Below, piece by piece: positions 32,963 through 43,645 of a stretch of DNA of 64,000 nucleotides (positions are counted from its first letter, which is position 1; every line of letters begins with the position of its first letter). The DNA lies in contig JAGFMI010000019.1 in the NCBI GenBank assembly GCA_021030905.1, positions 186,001 through 250,000 on the forward strand, read 5' to 3'. The notes under the pieces are model-generated. The model was given only the letters and a program-made list of their open reading frames with translations. It did no database searches and was not told where the DNA came from. This stretch comes from Pyrenula massariospora (taxonomy: Eukaryota; Ascomycota; Eurotiomycetes; Pyrenulales; Pyrenulaceae). A program made the translations under genes and the position numbers.

Positions 32963-34838
32963 ATGTCAGTACGGTCAGCAAGGATAAGCGTGTCTATTCC
33001 GCTGTATGCTGCTGACTTTGATCCTCGAAACAACAATCTGCTGCTAGTTGGGGGAGGGGGTGGTGAAGGTAGAAGCGGTGTTGGAAACAAAATTGTACGA
33101 GGTGAACAGCCTGTGCTGGTGCTGGAACATAGCTCACTTCTGCTTGTAGATCCTTCTCAATTCCTCTCGACGACAAGAGCTTTCCGAGGTCGTCGAGATC
33201 GATCTCTCCCGAGACGAGGACTCCGTCACGTCACTAGCCGTCGCACAGTCCACTGAATCCTCGATCACGGCCTATGCAGGTATCAACAGCTCAGCAACTT
33301 CTAGGAAAAATGAACATCTACGATCCTTCCGACTCGACCATCCGGTACGAACACAAGATGCTGAAAAACCTAAAGGGACCGGCAAGACAACGGCACTCGC
33401 TCAGACCGAATTCTTCAAGCCATCTACGGCTGCTAAGAAAGAAACATATCAGAGGATAATACGAATGTCGCCATATGAAGAGCAATCCTCGCAGCGCATC
33501 GCGGCCCTTGGTTCCAGTCTAGCTCTGGAAGAAGAAGAGATTGTGATCTTGAGGGCAAGTACTGCTCCTCAAAAGTCTGACGAGATTACACGCATCAGTC
33601 TTGGAAAGTCAGAAGCTGCAGATATTGATATACATAAAGCAGACGAGGATGGCAACTTCCCACTTGCTTATTGCACCGACACTGAGGTCTATACAATCAA
33701 GGTAAAGAACAGTCAGTCAGAAGCTCAAGACAAGCCCTTCTTTTGTCATGGGGTCCCACCACCAGATGCTTTTAACAAAACGCCTGGTCGACCGAAGCTA
33801 AGAAGCATACGCTACATCTCCCCTCAGTATCTTCTGCTACTCCAGAATCGACCTCAAAGATCCGGCGCTGATCTCTTGGTCCTACGTTTAAGTGATGAGG
33901 ACAGTCTTGGTACTATAGTACTAGAGAAGCGTCTTAGCAAGACCACAAAGTCGGCTGTTAGCCTAGACACTTGCCTACTTTCCTCATTTCAAAATGGAGA
34001 GCGACAAATTGCAATTGCCGTCGCAAGCCAAAGCGGCTCTATCGAGATACTGACTCTTGAGTACTCGCCGAAGAGTGGACCTGGCAAATTTCGAACGCAT
34101 TCTTTATTTCACAACGTCGGTCATCCGGCGTCGATCACAAAGCTTACATTTTCAACATTCCTTGCTCCGCCAACTCCTGTGACGAAAGATACCAAGCCAC
34201 AATACATCAAACTCGCTTCTACAAGCATTGCGCAGACGGTGGTTGTGCATACCTTTCCCCTTTCCCCTCAGCCACCAACCGAGTCCACGACACCACGCTA
34301 TGTCCTTACGCCTCCTAAGTCCTCTGAGATTCTTCAAACTACTTTCAGCGTAACCGTTGCACTCGTTGTCATCGGTATTGCTGCTTTCTTACTTCAAGCC
34401 TTCACCGAAATCCGTGGCGGTGTTCCGCCCCTGCTCGGAGCGACGGACTGGTTAAGTCCGCGTATGCGCGAGCTCATCGCCAGACCGTACATGTTTGCAG
34501 ATGGCCTGCATCCAGCTGCTAACATTCCCGTAGCTAGTACGGCTGCGCCCAAGCTTCAGGACATGATTGTCCAGCATAGTGATCCAGAGATGCCTAAGGC
34601 TATCATTGTTAGAGACATAGGTAGTGAGGTATCCGCGGAGGTCAGACATGATGCTGAAGTGGTCAAAGATGAGACTCTGAAAAAGTGGGAGGACTTGGAA
34701 GAACACCAGAAGGTGGGATGGAAGAAGAGACTTTCAGACGCTGGGCATTGGGCGGAGTCCCAAGGTGAGGCCGTTCTCAAAGGTGTGTTCTTTAGTGAAT
34801 TGGCTGGAGTTGTTGGAGACTTTGTGAGAGGTGTTTGA
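32963..34838 (+). CDS. SEC12: SEC12-like guanine nucleotide-exchange factor of the ER (Sar1 activator)
   Basis: SEC12 sits in the ER membrane and loads Sar1 with GTP to start COPII vesicle budding. Two exons: 32963-33094 (44 codons) and 33150-34838, intron 33095-33149 (GTACGA..TTGTAG), 606 residues. The N-terminus has the conserved PLYAADFDP and LLVGGGGGEGRSGVGNKI. Blade-like segments follow (EIDLSRDEDSVTSLAVAQS; AIAVASQSGSIEILTLEYS). A single membrane helix (TTFSVTVALVVIGIAAFLLQ, about residue 445) is followed by a lumenal tail, the usual type II layout. Without the intron, the first frame ends after 97 codons and the rest appears to start late at 33465. Confidence 0.88.
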
Positions 34839-35513
34839 ATATCTGTGATCTAGCAAACCTGTAAGAAGTGATCCACCGAACAAAGCCTGCATCTTGTCTG
34901 CGGCTGTCACTGCATTGAAACTACAGCGAAGAGCCCGGATATACATCCACATAGGAGCAACGAAATCCAAAGTTTAGTGCACGGAATTTTGAGCGCAACA
35001 ACCCATGTAGTCGAGAAACTCGACAAATAGTATTGCAAATGCCCGACTGTACTAAATGCTTCTGTCGGGAGTGAAACAAGCATTAACCGAATCCCTGGCT
35101 TCGAACGGAGGAGCCTCGCCAACGGGGGGATCTTCAGCTAACCCGACCACCGAAACTCGTTTATATCCTCTTTCCGCTTTCAACTCACACCCGTCCATCA
35201 TTTGGCAAATGTCGAATAGCAGAGCAATTCTTTACAAGAGATCTTTTACCCCCTAAAGATGCAGCCCGGAATCGTGTCTGGGTTCACCTGGACACTCGTG
35301 CCCCGTGGGAGTGGATCTTCTTCCAGACGCACCAGGTTTCAGCCAAAGATGAGGGCGCCCAGACAAGCACTCGCCAGATAAGGTACCTCACTTCGAAAAC
35401 CATTTACCTTACTTTCACTCTTCATATTTACTCTTTTTTTTCTTTCATCAGTAGAACATTGTTATAGACGTTTCCCTTCTCTTGTGTTCCTCCTTTTTTT
35501 AGACTAATTTACG
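34839..35513. other. Intergenic region, SEC12 to Sec14-like gene
   Basis: About 675 bp. A pyrimidine-rich tract (CTTTTTTTTCTTTC, about 35421-35455) lies just before the next start codon, a common feature of fungal promoters. No gene or repeat is seen. Confidence 0.45.
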
Positions 35514-36650
35514 ATGACTGTGACCGCATACACCTGTGTCAGGACGGAAGACGTGGACGAAGTCAACTTGCCTGCAGCTCTACAGGAGCTCTCTACGTCT
35601 CAACTCAACGCACATGCCGAGCTCAAGCAGCTCTGCCAAAAGAATGGTGTCTTCTGGCAATCAAGCAAACTGAATGGAGGCGCCAAGACGAACGATGACC
35701 TCGACCTCCTGTACCAATCCCCTCCCCCCATTTCACATCTATACACGAAGAAATCTAACCCATAACCCTCACCCTCACTTAGCCGTTTCCTCCGCGCCCG
35801 CTCCTTCGACACCGAAGCCGCCTTCAAGCAATACCGCGCCACCGCCGCCTGGCGCTCCTCAATCAACATCGAAGACCTCTACGACGCCGCCCCGCTCGAC
35901 GCCTTCGAGACCACCCGCCGCCTCCTCCCGCAGTGGACCGGCCGCCGCGACCGCGCCGGCATCCCCACCTGCGTCTACGTCGTCTCGGCGATCGCACCGG
36001 GCGACCTCCTCTCCCTGCAGCGCCGCGACCCCGCCCTCACCTCCGTCTTCCTCCCGGCAGAGTACATGACGCAGTTCGTCCAGCCCCTCTGCTCTCAGCT
36101 TCACGACGGGCGGATCACGCGCTCGACCAACATCGTCGACCTCAGCAACGTCGGCCTGTCCCTCTTCTGGACGCTCCGCAAGCTCCTCCAAACCAGCAGC
36201 AGCATGGCGACTGCGCACTACCCGGAGAGCGTGGAGCGCATCTTCGTCGTCGGGGCGCCGGCGTTTTTCCCGACCATCTGGGGGTTCGTGCAGCGCTGGT
36301 TCGAGCCCGCGACGACCGCCAAGATACACGTCTTGGCTGCGGATGAGGTCACGGACACGCTCTGTCAGTATATTGAGCCGGCGGATCTGCCGAGGCGGTT
36401 TGGAGGGGGGTTGGAGTGGGAGTTTGGGGACCATCCGGCGGTGGATGGGGAGACGAGGGCGAGGGTGGGGAAGCTGGCGGGAGAGGAGGAGGGGGGTTGG
36501 TTGGGTGGGCCGATCCGGATGTTGAGCAGGCGGGAGGGGGATGAGATTGTGGCGGTGGGGACGGATCATAGGGGGAGGGTGAGGAGGGAGATTCTGGCAA
36601 AGGAGAGGCTGGGGGGGAGGGCGAGGGTGGATAGTAAATTAGATCCTTGA
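35514..36650 (+). CDS. CRAL-TRIO (Sec14-like) lipid-transfer protein
   Basis: The family exchanges phosphatidylinositol and phosphatidylcholine (or other lipids) between membranes. Two exons: 35514-35710 and 35783-36650, intron 35711-35782 (GTACCA..CTTAG), 354 residues. The CRAL-TRIO N-lobe signature DDLDLLRFLRARSFDTEAAF is formed exactly across the splice junction. The lipid-binding domain follows: IPTCVYVV, STNIVDLSNVGLSLFWTLRK, HYPESVERIFVVGAPAFFPTIWG (family YPExLxxxxxxNAPxxFxxxW), and IHVLAADE. Base use is extreme: the coding strand is C-rich to about 36240 and then G-rich to the stop. A 236-codon open frame on the minus strand here is only an antisense effect of this GC richness. Confidence 0.88.
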
Positions 36651-37194
36651 GGGGCTGGTGGAGTGGTGGCGCACATGCTCCCTGGGAGGCGTTCTTTGGA
36701 TAGACGATAGAACGGACGTCGATATTGGGGCCTGGTTGCCATGCTATAGATTTCCAAGGCGGTGTTGGCTATGGGTAGAGATTAGGCTTTGGGGATACAT
36801 AGAAGGCCGTTAGATTAGCCGTTAATGGCTTGGAAATCAATAGAAAGCGTTTTTGGAGGATCGCTCTGCCTTGAGAGTGAATCGCTTATTGTGCTAGCAG
36901 AGGCAGCACTCCTTTCCGTGAGCTGAAGAAAGACTTGCATAGAGGCTTTGTGAGGGAGGCTTGATAAATATTTTATATTTGTATTGGAGGATAGAGAGAG
37001 TGCATATAGCTCACAAGCAGTGGATTAAGGAGGAGACCGTTCCTAATGCAATTGACTTAGGGTATACAAAGTACCCATAATGCACCCGAAACCATAAATG
37101 CTCGCTACATGTCATGATTCCCATTTAAACGCCGTGCTTGGTCATCAATATAAGAAACAAAGGAGGAGCGCGAGAATTGAGAAGCTCATTGCCC
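36651..37194. other. Convergent intergenic region (Sec14-like / DCP1)
   Basis: About 540 bp between the 3' ends of two convergent genes. It should contain both 3' UTRs and polyadenylation signals. AT-rich words (TATTTTATATTTG near 36970) are compatible with this. No gene is seen. Confidence 0.45.
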
Positions 37195-38235
37195 CTAGAA
37201 GCCCAAGCCAGCCCTCCGGAAGAGGTCGCCAAGAACATCCTGCTGCGCTTGAGACTGTTCTTGATGAGGGAGCACCTGATGGTTTGCATGCTGAAAATGC
37301 TGCTGTGGAATAGGCTGTGGTACCTGTTGTGCTTGCTGAGCTCGCGACTGGCTTGCTTGGTACGTTGGCCATTGTCCGGCGATGTTGTTAGTAGGTGGCG
37401 GGTTGTACGCTTGTGGTTGCTGGAGTGGAGTCTGGTAAAGAGGGTTTGGGGGAGCTTGAAAGGGAGGGGGGCTTTGGAAGCTTGAGTTTAGCCAGCTTCC
37501 GTTGTTCATCTGATCCGCGATCTGTGGTACTTGAGACATGAGCACAGAATTGTTTGATTGCGAAATTGGGTGACCGTTCTGCGGTTGCCGTGCATGCGAA
37601 ATTTCCTCAGCACTCCGTCGATTTGACCCAGCCTGTATAGCACACTGTTTTATGAGCTGCGCAATGACCGTCCTTGTCTCGCTCGTCGAACTCGGCGGCG
37701 GCTCGGAGAAAATCCACAGGCCAATGATTCTTTCCTTCTGTGGATCATCTGGAGACGGTGTCTTGAGAATTACATACTCCTCTGTGATCTCTACGTCGCC
37801 ATCCTGTTGGAGCTCCGTCTCGAAATTGTCAAGACCTAGCCGGTTGAGGACGAAGACGGAATACCTATCGTTTCCGCGTTGGGAGTCGGGGTAAAGTTGG
37901 CTCACAAACAGGGAACCTTCTATGCCGCTTTTCTCCCATGTTGAGCTGTTGGAGTTGAAGATATAGACCACCGCATATGGGGCAATGGAGAGTATTGAGT
38001 GAACGGCTGGGGAATGCCTTTGTAATACTGACAGGTTGAGTTCATCATTCGAGCGGACTGGAGGGGGGGCGGCAAGAGGAGCGGCGAAGTTTTCAGAGTA
38101 GTAGGCGGTGTCTGATTCGTAATCGGAGGGACCGTTGATGTGGGATAGGGAAGGATTCTGGTGGTGTAGCTGATGGTGGCCAGAGGAGTGGTTGTTCTGG
38201 TTGCGGCGAGGATGTCGTGGTTTTTTGGCACTCAT
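37195..38235 (-). CDS. DCP1: mRNA-decapping enzyme subunit 1 (DCP1-like)
   Basis: DCP1 is the activator of the DCP2 decapping enzyme in cytoplasmic 5'-3' mRNA decay and P-bodies. This is a single exon of 346 residues. The EVH1-type domain runs from about residue 68 to 185: ELNLSVLQRH, SILSIAPYAVVYIFNSN, WEKSGIEGSLFV, RYSVFVLNRLGLDNFETEL and IIGLWIFSEP. All are hallmark DCP1 segments. The N-terminus is basic (KKPRHPRRNQNNH) and the C-terminus Pro/Gln-rich (PPPFQAPPNP, QQVPQPIPQQH). It ends in a short conserved-looking helix, DVLGDLFRRAGLGF. It is convergent with the Sec14-like gene and divergent from the 5-phosphatase (587 bp between starts). Confidence 0.92.
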   Translation of the reverse strand: MSAKKPRHPRRNQNNHSSGHHQLHHQNPSLSHINGPSDYESDTAYYSENFAAPLAAPPPVRSNDELNLSVLQRHSPAVHSILSIAPYAVVYIFNSNSSTWEKSGIEGSLFVSQLYPDSQRGNDRYSVFVLNRLGLDNFETELQQDGDVEITEEYVILKTPSPDDPQKERIIGLWIFSEPPPSSTSETRTVIAQLIKQCAIQAGSNRRSAEEISHARQPQNGHPISQSNNSVLMSQVPQIADQMNNGSWLNSSFQSPPPFQAPPNPLYQTPLQQPQAYNPPPTNNIAGQWPTYQASQSRAQQAQQVPQPIPQQHFQHANHQVLPHQEQSQAQQDVLGDLFRRAGLGF

Positions 38236-38821
38236 CTTTGCATGACGACGTTGTGTGGTGGATAGTCAGGAGCAAGACGTAGGAGATATTAGGGGAATCG
38301 AATGCCCGTCGAAGTTTTCAGGTTGTTCAAACGCGACAGGGATTGGGTTGGTCTCTCTGAGCTACGAGCACAAGGCTGGTGGACGAAGCTGATAGCTTGG
38401 AGGTTTAGAGGTCGTTCGCGGTTGCGACTGACGCCCGGAGCTGCCCCAATTCCCCCACCGCATTGCAGATCGCTTGGCGACGATCCGCTACCCCTGCCCT
38501 GCATGGCCGCTTACCCCCCGGATAGTGTGGACGCTAACTAGATTTCTTGGTAGCAATGCACGTATGGCGCTCACGGTTGGACCCTTCTGGATAGGGACAA
38601 TGCTTGCAGTTTTACAACTACGTGACTCTTATTTTAAAGGCTCAAGCTTGAGAATCCACTTGCAATTTATTTCCTTGATCTGCCAGCGTTGGCACTCCTC
38701 GGCAATGGTTGCGAGTGTCGGTTGATGACGGCATACTTAAGCCGTCTCAATGCATACATAGTCTGGCCATGACACTTCCATACCATCCTAGAGCTCGTAG
38801 TTGAGCTTCCATCTTGACGAA
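38236..38821. promoter_or_regulatory. Divergent promoter region between DCP1 and the 5-phosphatase
   Basis: Both neighbouring genes start at the edges of this 586-bp region, so it must hold both promoters and 5' UTRs. Short open frames (38302-38541, 38474-38725) have no motif. Confidence 0.55.
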
Positions 38822-41800
38822 ATGGGACCATCAGCTGATGTTGATCCGCCGGAGACCTCCGTTCTTGAGACGCCAGGCGCGTTTCCATATAACGCAGAGC
38901 CCGAAGACGCCGTGACAGTTGATCGTCCGCAGTCCATAGCCCAAGCCGTGAAAGCTCGCCGCTCAGAGTACGTCAGGAAAAAGCAGGTGAAAATTAAGGT
39001 GGGCACTTGGAATGTTGCCTCCATAAATGGAACCGAGAAAGATCTTCAGGGCTGGTTCGTACAAGGCAAAGGCGTTCTGGGCCTTTCGGAGGATTTCACT
39101 GGGCTCTCCACCGCCAACGAGGAAGACAAGGGAGACAAGAATAGCGACGAGGAAAACCACAAAATTCAAATGATCGAGTCAATCGACGACCAGGAGGCAA
39201 GAAGAACCAAAAAGAAGGTTACATTGCCGAAGAACGATGTTCCTGCTTTGCCCGGGGGCAACGAGGTAGACATATACGTGCTTGGGCTGCAGGAGATCGT
39301 GGATGTATCATCACCGGCGGAAGCTTTGAGGCTATACGCAGACCCGACTACGTCGAGGAAATGGAGAGATGCTATGGAAGACGCATTGCCAGGATATCAA
39401 AAGATAGCTGAGCAGCAGCTGGTCGGCCTCTTCCTACTCGTGTACGCGTCGCCAGCTATTGCGCCAGCTATCTCTTCGGTCAGCACAACGAGTGTTGGTA
39501 CCGGATTCATGGGGTACATGGGCAACAAAGGATGTGCCGCGGCACGTATCGTGCTTGGTGAAACAACGCGCTTAATCTTCGTCAACTCACACCTGTCTGC
39601 TGGGTCTGATAAAGGCGCCGTGGATCGGCGCAACTGGGACTATGCCCAAATAAATCAGAGAGTCAAGTTTGAACCGATTGTTGATAGTGCAGGGATCGCT
39701 GAGGATTCTGGTGACAAAATCAACGAGGAAGACTTCGCTTTTTGGTTTGGAGATTTAAACTACAGGCTCGATGACATGCCAGGAGAGGATGTAAGAAGGC
39801 TTCTGCTATTGCATACAAGGAATGAGTATGACACAAATAACAAGTCGAAGAGGAAAATCGATAGTGAAATAGGATACGTTGATCCTCCATCGGAAGACTT
39901 GAGGTCTCCAACGGATAGTCACCATTCATTTCAAGAATCAGATACCTCATCAATAACACTAGATCCAAGAGATGACCCAGCTTCATTGCATACTACGCTA
40001 CAATCTCTGCTTCCTCACGACCAGCTCTACGACCAGCAAGACCGACACAACGCTTTCCACGAAGGCTGGAGAGAAGGTGAAATAGAATTCCTTCCTACGT
40101 ACAAGTACGACGTGGGAAGTGTTGCCATGTTCGATTCCGGCGAGAAGAAACGGGGGCCAAGCTGGTGTGATCGAATTCTTTACCGAACTAGGAACGACCG
40201 CCTAGAATACTTGGATCGCGTCAAGCAGCAAGAAGAAGCTCGAAAACGAGATGAAGAAATGAAGGCTCGCGGAATCGATAATCCAGAGGATAATGATGTC
40301 TTATTTGATTACGACCCTGACTACGACTATGAGGATGACTCGGTTCCGAATTCCGGTATACCGAGAACACCAAGGACCCCTCGGACTCCTAAAACACCTA
40401 AGACCCCTATAACGCCTTTGCTTCCCGTTGTCGAGACTGGCACTGGGTTTGAAGACACTATCAGCCTTGATCAATACGTTTCCCACCAAAGAGTCCTGTC
40501 ATCTGATCACAAGCCCTTGGATGCTGTTTTCACCTTGACCTATGATGCTGTGGATCCGAATTTGCGTTCTAAAGTTCACCAGGAGGTGGTCCGCGAGATA
40601 GATAAGGCCGAGAATGAAGGCCGCCCTGTAATTACCCTGGTTGTTGATCGCCATCTTGAACGTGACATCTTCGAGAAACATCCGTCTGCCAAGCTGCAAG
40701 CCGAGCAAAAAGGAAGCCCACACGATGACCCGGACTCTTTGATTTTCGGCGATATTCGCTTTATGGTTCCCAAACGACGGGCTTTAACAATTGCCAATAC
40801 CGGCAGCGTCCCAGCTGAATGGTACTTTGTAGATCGTCCCATCGTGGGGGATATTCATGGTGGTATTCTACCTCCGTGGCTAGATGTGACAGTTACGAAA
40901 GATGCCGTTGCTGAACAGCCTCCTAGACCTGGGAAACCGTACTCACTGGAACCCGGCGAAACTGCCATTGTCGACGTACAGATGAGCATAAAGGATTCCA
41001 ATCTTGCGACCTCCTTAAACGCAGGGGAACTTAGATTAGAAGATATCCTTGTCTTGCGGGTAACAGATGGAAAGGATCACTTCATAATCGTTAATGGAAC
41101 TTGGCTTCAAAGCTGTTTCGGGAGGAGCCTAGAAGAACTGACATTGGAGGCCGGAAAGGGAATCCGACAGTCTCTATCAAACCCCGAGCTATCGGTATCT
41201 CCTCTCAAAAGTCCTGCAACAGATCAGCCACGTCTTTCTGCCCCTCGCGAATTATTTGATCTTACAGAAGTAATACAGAACCTATCAGAACGCGTGGTAG
41301 CTGAATACTCCATGAAATCAGCCACAGATGATCCACAACCGCCATGGTCTTCTGAGTCTTCGCATGAAGGCTGGCCGTTCCAAAACTTCACTTCGGATCC
41401 GCTACGGCAGTCAGAGATGGAAACATTAGTTCGTGAAGCACTTGACACGGCCACCCCTCTAAAGCAGTGTCTTCCTCCAGAGACATCTGATACACAAAGC
41501 TTGGAAGCATTTGCCTCCACTCTTCTGCTCTTTCTTCGCTCTCTGCGAGATGGTATTATCACCGACGCTCTTTGGCACCAAATTGAAGGTAATGTTGTCT
41601 CCGCCGAGAAGGCGAAAAGACGGCCAAAAGAGGAGGAAATACAGTCATGGACGCAAGAAATCCTTAGCCAACGGCCAGTTGCAAGCGTTTGCTGGACTTT
41701 CGTCATTTTCACGCTGAAACGAGTGCTTGATGAGATAATGCCGACCCCTGTAGCAGTCGAGCGGACCAGTGAAGATGGCCGGAATTTACAAGAACAGAAG

Positions 41801-42172
41801 CCTCGAACTTCGACGTCTTCTAGAACCAGCGGAAGTTCATCTCAACCCGAGGAACACCCTGAGCCAAATTCAGACAGAACACCTGTCAAATCTGCAACTT
41901 CCTTCTTCGGCTCGTTCCGGGGAAGGAGGTCGAGAGCGGCGACGGAGACATCTGCCAACGATTCTGGGGCAACGGCGATGACGGCTGCTGCTTCGGCTGA
42001 GCTGGAAGCTAAGGGTAAGGCTGAGAGACATAAGCAGACTGTAAGGAGAGTTTATGCTGGCCTCTTCGCGGACGCTGTTATACGATGGGATGTCGGGGCT
42101 AAGGTCTCTGAGAAGGAAAGGAGGGCGCGTGAGGAGAGGCGAAAGCTTGTTGTTGAGGCGTTTCTGAAATGA
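38822..42172 (+). CDS. Inositol polyphosphate 5-phosphatase (OCRL/INPP5B-type)
   Basis: It hydrolyses the 5-phosphate of PI(4,5)P2 and related phosphoinositides at membranes. The single-exon frame gives 1116 residues from ATG 38822; upstream in-frame codons to 38801 have no ATG and follow a TAG. Catalytic motifs: VGTWNVAS (about 60), LGLQEIVD, FMGYMGNKGCAAARI, FVNSHLSAG, FWFGDLNYRLD (about 307), GPSWCDRILY (about 445) and SSDHKPLDAVF (about 559). An ASH-like beta domain follows (about 600-770; RFMVPKRRALTIANTG, PAEWYFVDRP), then a helical region where OCRL proteins carry a RhoGAP-like domain. The C-terminus is Ser/Arg-rich. A perfect six-fold (R/K/I)TP tripeptide repeat lies between catalytic motifs. 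Confidence 0.93.
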   Translation: MGPSADVDPPETSVLETPGAFPYNAEPEDAVTVDRPQSIAQAVKARRSEYVRKKQVKIKVGTWNVASINGTEKDLQGWFVQGKGVLGLSEDFTGLSTANEEDKGDKNSDEENHKIQMIESIDDQEARRTKKKVTLPKNDVPALPGGNEVDIYVLGLQEIVDVSSPAEALRLYADPTTSRKWRDAMEDALPGYQKIAEQQLVGLFLLVYASPAIAPAISSVSTTSVGTGFMGYMGNKGCAAARIVLGETTRLIFVNSHLSAGSDKGAVDRRNWDYAQINQRVKFEPIVDSAGIAEDSGDKINEEDFAFWFGDLNYRLDDMPGEDVRRLLLLHTRNEYDTNNKSKRKIDSEIGYVDPPSEDLRSPTDSHHSFQESDTSSITLDPRDDPASLHTTLQSLLPHDQLYDQQDRHNAFHEGWREGEIEFLPTYKYDVGSVAMFDSGEKKRGPSWCDRILYRTRNDRLEYLDRVKQQEEARKRDEEMKARGIDNPEDNDVLFDYDPDYDYEDDSVPNSGIPRTPRTPRTPKTPKTPITPLLPVVETGTGFEDTISLDQYVSHQRVLSSDHKPLDAVFTLTYDAVDPNLRSKVHQEVVREIDKAENEGRPVITLVVDRHLERDIFEKHPSAKLQAEQKGSPHDDPDSLIFGDIRFMVPKRRALTIANTGSVPAEWYFVDRPIVGDIHGGILPPWLDVTVTKDAVAEQPPRPGKPYSLEPGETAIVDVQMSIKDSNLATSLNAGELRLEDILVLRVTDGKDHFIIVNGTWLQSCFGRSLEELTLEAGKGIRQSLSNPELSVSPLKSPATDQPRLSAPRELFDLTEVIQNLSERVVAEYSMKSATDDPQPPWSSESSHEGWPFQNFTSDPLRQSEMETLVREALDTATPLKQCLPPETSDTQSLEAFASTLLLFLRSLRDGIITDALWHQIEGNVVSAEKAKRRPKEEEIQSWTQEILSQRPVASVCWTFVIFTLKRVLDEIMPTPVAVERTSEDGRNLQEQKPRTSTSSRTSGSSSQPEEHPEPNSDRTPVKSATSFFGSFRGRRSRAATETSANDSGATAMTAAASAELEAKGKAERHKQTVRRVYAGLFADAVIRWDVGAKVSEKERRAREERRKLVVEAFLK
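40364..40417 (+). repeat. Six tandem 9-nt units coding (R/K/I)-T-P
   Basis: The coding sequence reads RTP three times, KTP twice and ITP once, inside the linker of the 5-phosphatase catalytic domain. Each repeat is an S/T-P site of the type proline-directed kinases use. Third codon positions vary between units, so the repeat has been kept at protein level rather than arising recently. Confidence 0.9.
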
Positions 42173-42802
42173 TGTCGTATGTGAATGGCAAAACGAGTGC
42201 ATTGGGTCGGCCGGGTTTTGGGATGGCTTTTTGTGTATATCATAATTGTATGAGTATGAGGTCTTTGGATAGAATTTACGCTAGTTATGTCTAATGAGGG
42301 CTAGATTTATTGATCTAATTATATGACGACGTCTTTGATATCCGCGCCAAGTACCATTCAAGCCACTGTGTGGGATCTAGCGGGCGAAAAGGGGTCCAAG
42401 AAAACAAGGTAGCAGCTCCGATGATGAGAGCACACACTGCTGTAGTGGTGCCCACAAGAGCTCTGTTTCCTCTCATTTACGTCTTTATCCTTCGCACGAG
42501 ACATTCAAAAGTGCTTTCGAGTCCCACACTTTTTGAGATGTAAGGAAGGATTCTCGGCTCGTTTAGGTTGCTGATCCCACCATGAGTCATACTGCGAAGC
42601 ATCAAAGCGGTTTTCGGGCGTTGATTGTGAAATGATATTTGATGGGTTGGTCTCTTGAATGTCCTGGCTTCTACAAACGTTCTTTCATTTTTGAGTTTTA
42701 TCCGTCTCTTCCAACACTCCCCCCATTGAAGTCCATCATTTACTTCCCCGGCTTCATCAGTCACGAAAAAAGCCATCTCTTAAGAACGAAGACCTAAAAA
42801 TC
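42173..42802. other. Intergenic region, 5-phosphatase to GNAT gene
   Basis: About 630 bp. A minus-strand frame (42477-42776) has no motif. The region holds the 3' UTR of the phosphatase and the promoter of the next gene. Confidence 0.4.
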
Positions 42803-43645
42803 ATGCCCCTCCAAATCCTCCCCTCAGTCCCACCCTCCCACATCCCCCGCCTCGCCACAATCCACCTCGAAGCCTTCTTCCTCGACGCCTTCTGCCCCGC
42901 CGTCTACCCCAAAGGCATCACCCCAGCCGTCCACGCCAAGCTCGCCACCCGCCACCTCTCCACCCTCGAAACCGACCCCAGCGCCCGCTACGTCGCCGTC
43001 GTCGACACCGACCTCCCTCCAGACTCTACACCTCCACCGACCACCACCACCAATCTTCCCCCCTCCACCCACAGTACCAGCAGCTCCCCCTCCCCCTCCC
43101 AGATAATCGCCTTCGCAGAATACCACCTCCACCCCACCCCCCACACCCCTCGTCCCGACCTCACCCCCCCATCCCCCTCCTCTTCCCCCTTCCCACCGGG
43201 TGAGTTCAACGCCCCCCTAGCCCACGCCTTCGCCGCCGCCCAAACCTCCACCCGCACCCGCAACACAGCCGGCCGCGCGTGCGCCACTTTGGACGTGCTC
43301 GCCACTAGCCCCGCGCACATGCGGCGCGGGGCGGGGGGCATGTTGCTGGAGTTTATGATTGGTGAGGTGAGGGGGAGGGGCGTGGGGGAGTGCTGGTTGG
43401 AGGCTAGTCCGTGGGGGAAGGGGTTGTATGAGAGGTGGGGGTGGAGGGGGGTGGGGGGGTTTGGGTTTGATTTGGGGGAGTTTGATGGAGGGGTGGAGGG
43501 GAGGGTTTTTGAGCATGTTGTTATGGTGAGGAGGGAGGGGGTGGGTGGGGGGAGAGAGGATGAGGGTGGTGTAAGGGAGGAGGAGGGGGAGGGGGTAAGG
43601 AAAGAAGAGGATGGTTTGAAGGAGGGGAAGGATGGGGAAACCTAA
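42803..43645 (+). CDS. GNAT-family N-acetyltransferase
   Basis: GNAT enzymes move an acetyl group from acetyl-CoA to an amine; the substrate here is unknown. This is a single exon of 280 residues. An N-terminal helix (HIPRLATIHLEAFFLDAF) is followed by a Pro/Ser/Thr-rich insertion (about 75-100), strand IIAFAEYHL, then ATLDVLATSPAHMRRGAGGM (motif A, with RRGAGG binding the CoA pyrophosphate) and CWLEASPWGKGLYERWGWR (motif B). The C-terminus is a highly charged Glu/Gly-rich tail. The coding strand is C-rich until about 43270 and G-rich after 43330. This is the same switch seen in the Sec14-like gene. Confidence 0.82.
   Translation: MPLQILPSVPPSHIPRLATIHLEAFFLDAFCPAVYPKGITPAVHAKLATRHLSTLETDPSARYVAVVDTDLPPDSTPPPTTTTNLPPSTHSTSSSPSPSQIIAFAEYHLHPTPHTPRPDLTPPSPSSSPFPPGEFNAPLAHAFAAAQTSTRTRNTAGRACATLDVLATSPAHMRRGAGGMLLEFMIGEVRGRGVGECWLEASPWGKGLYERWGWRGVGGFGFDLGEFDGGVEGRVFEHVVMVRREGVGGGREDEGGVREEEGEGVRKEEDGLKEGKDGET

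Noticed and set aside
35859-36569. 236-codon minus-strand open frame
   Set aside because: It is antisense to the Sec14-like gene; the extreme GC content removes stop codons on both strands.
42824-43341. Minus-strand open frames of about 106-117 codons rich in Gly/Val
   Set aside because: They are antisense shadows of the C-rich GNAT coding strand.
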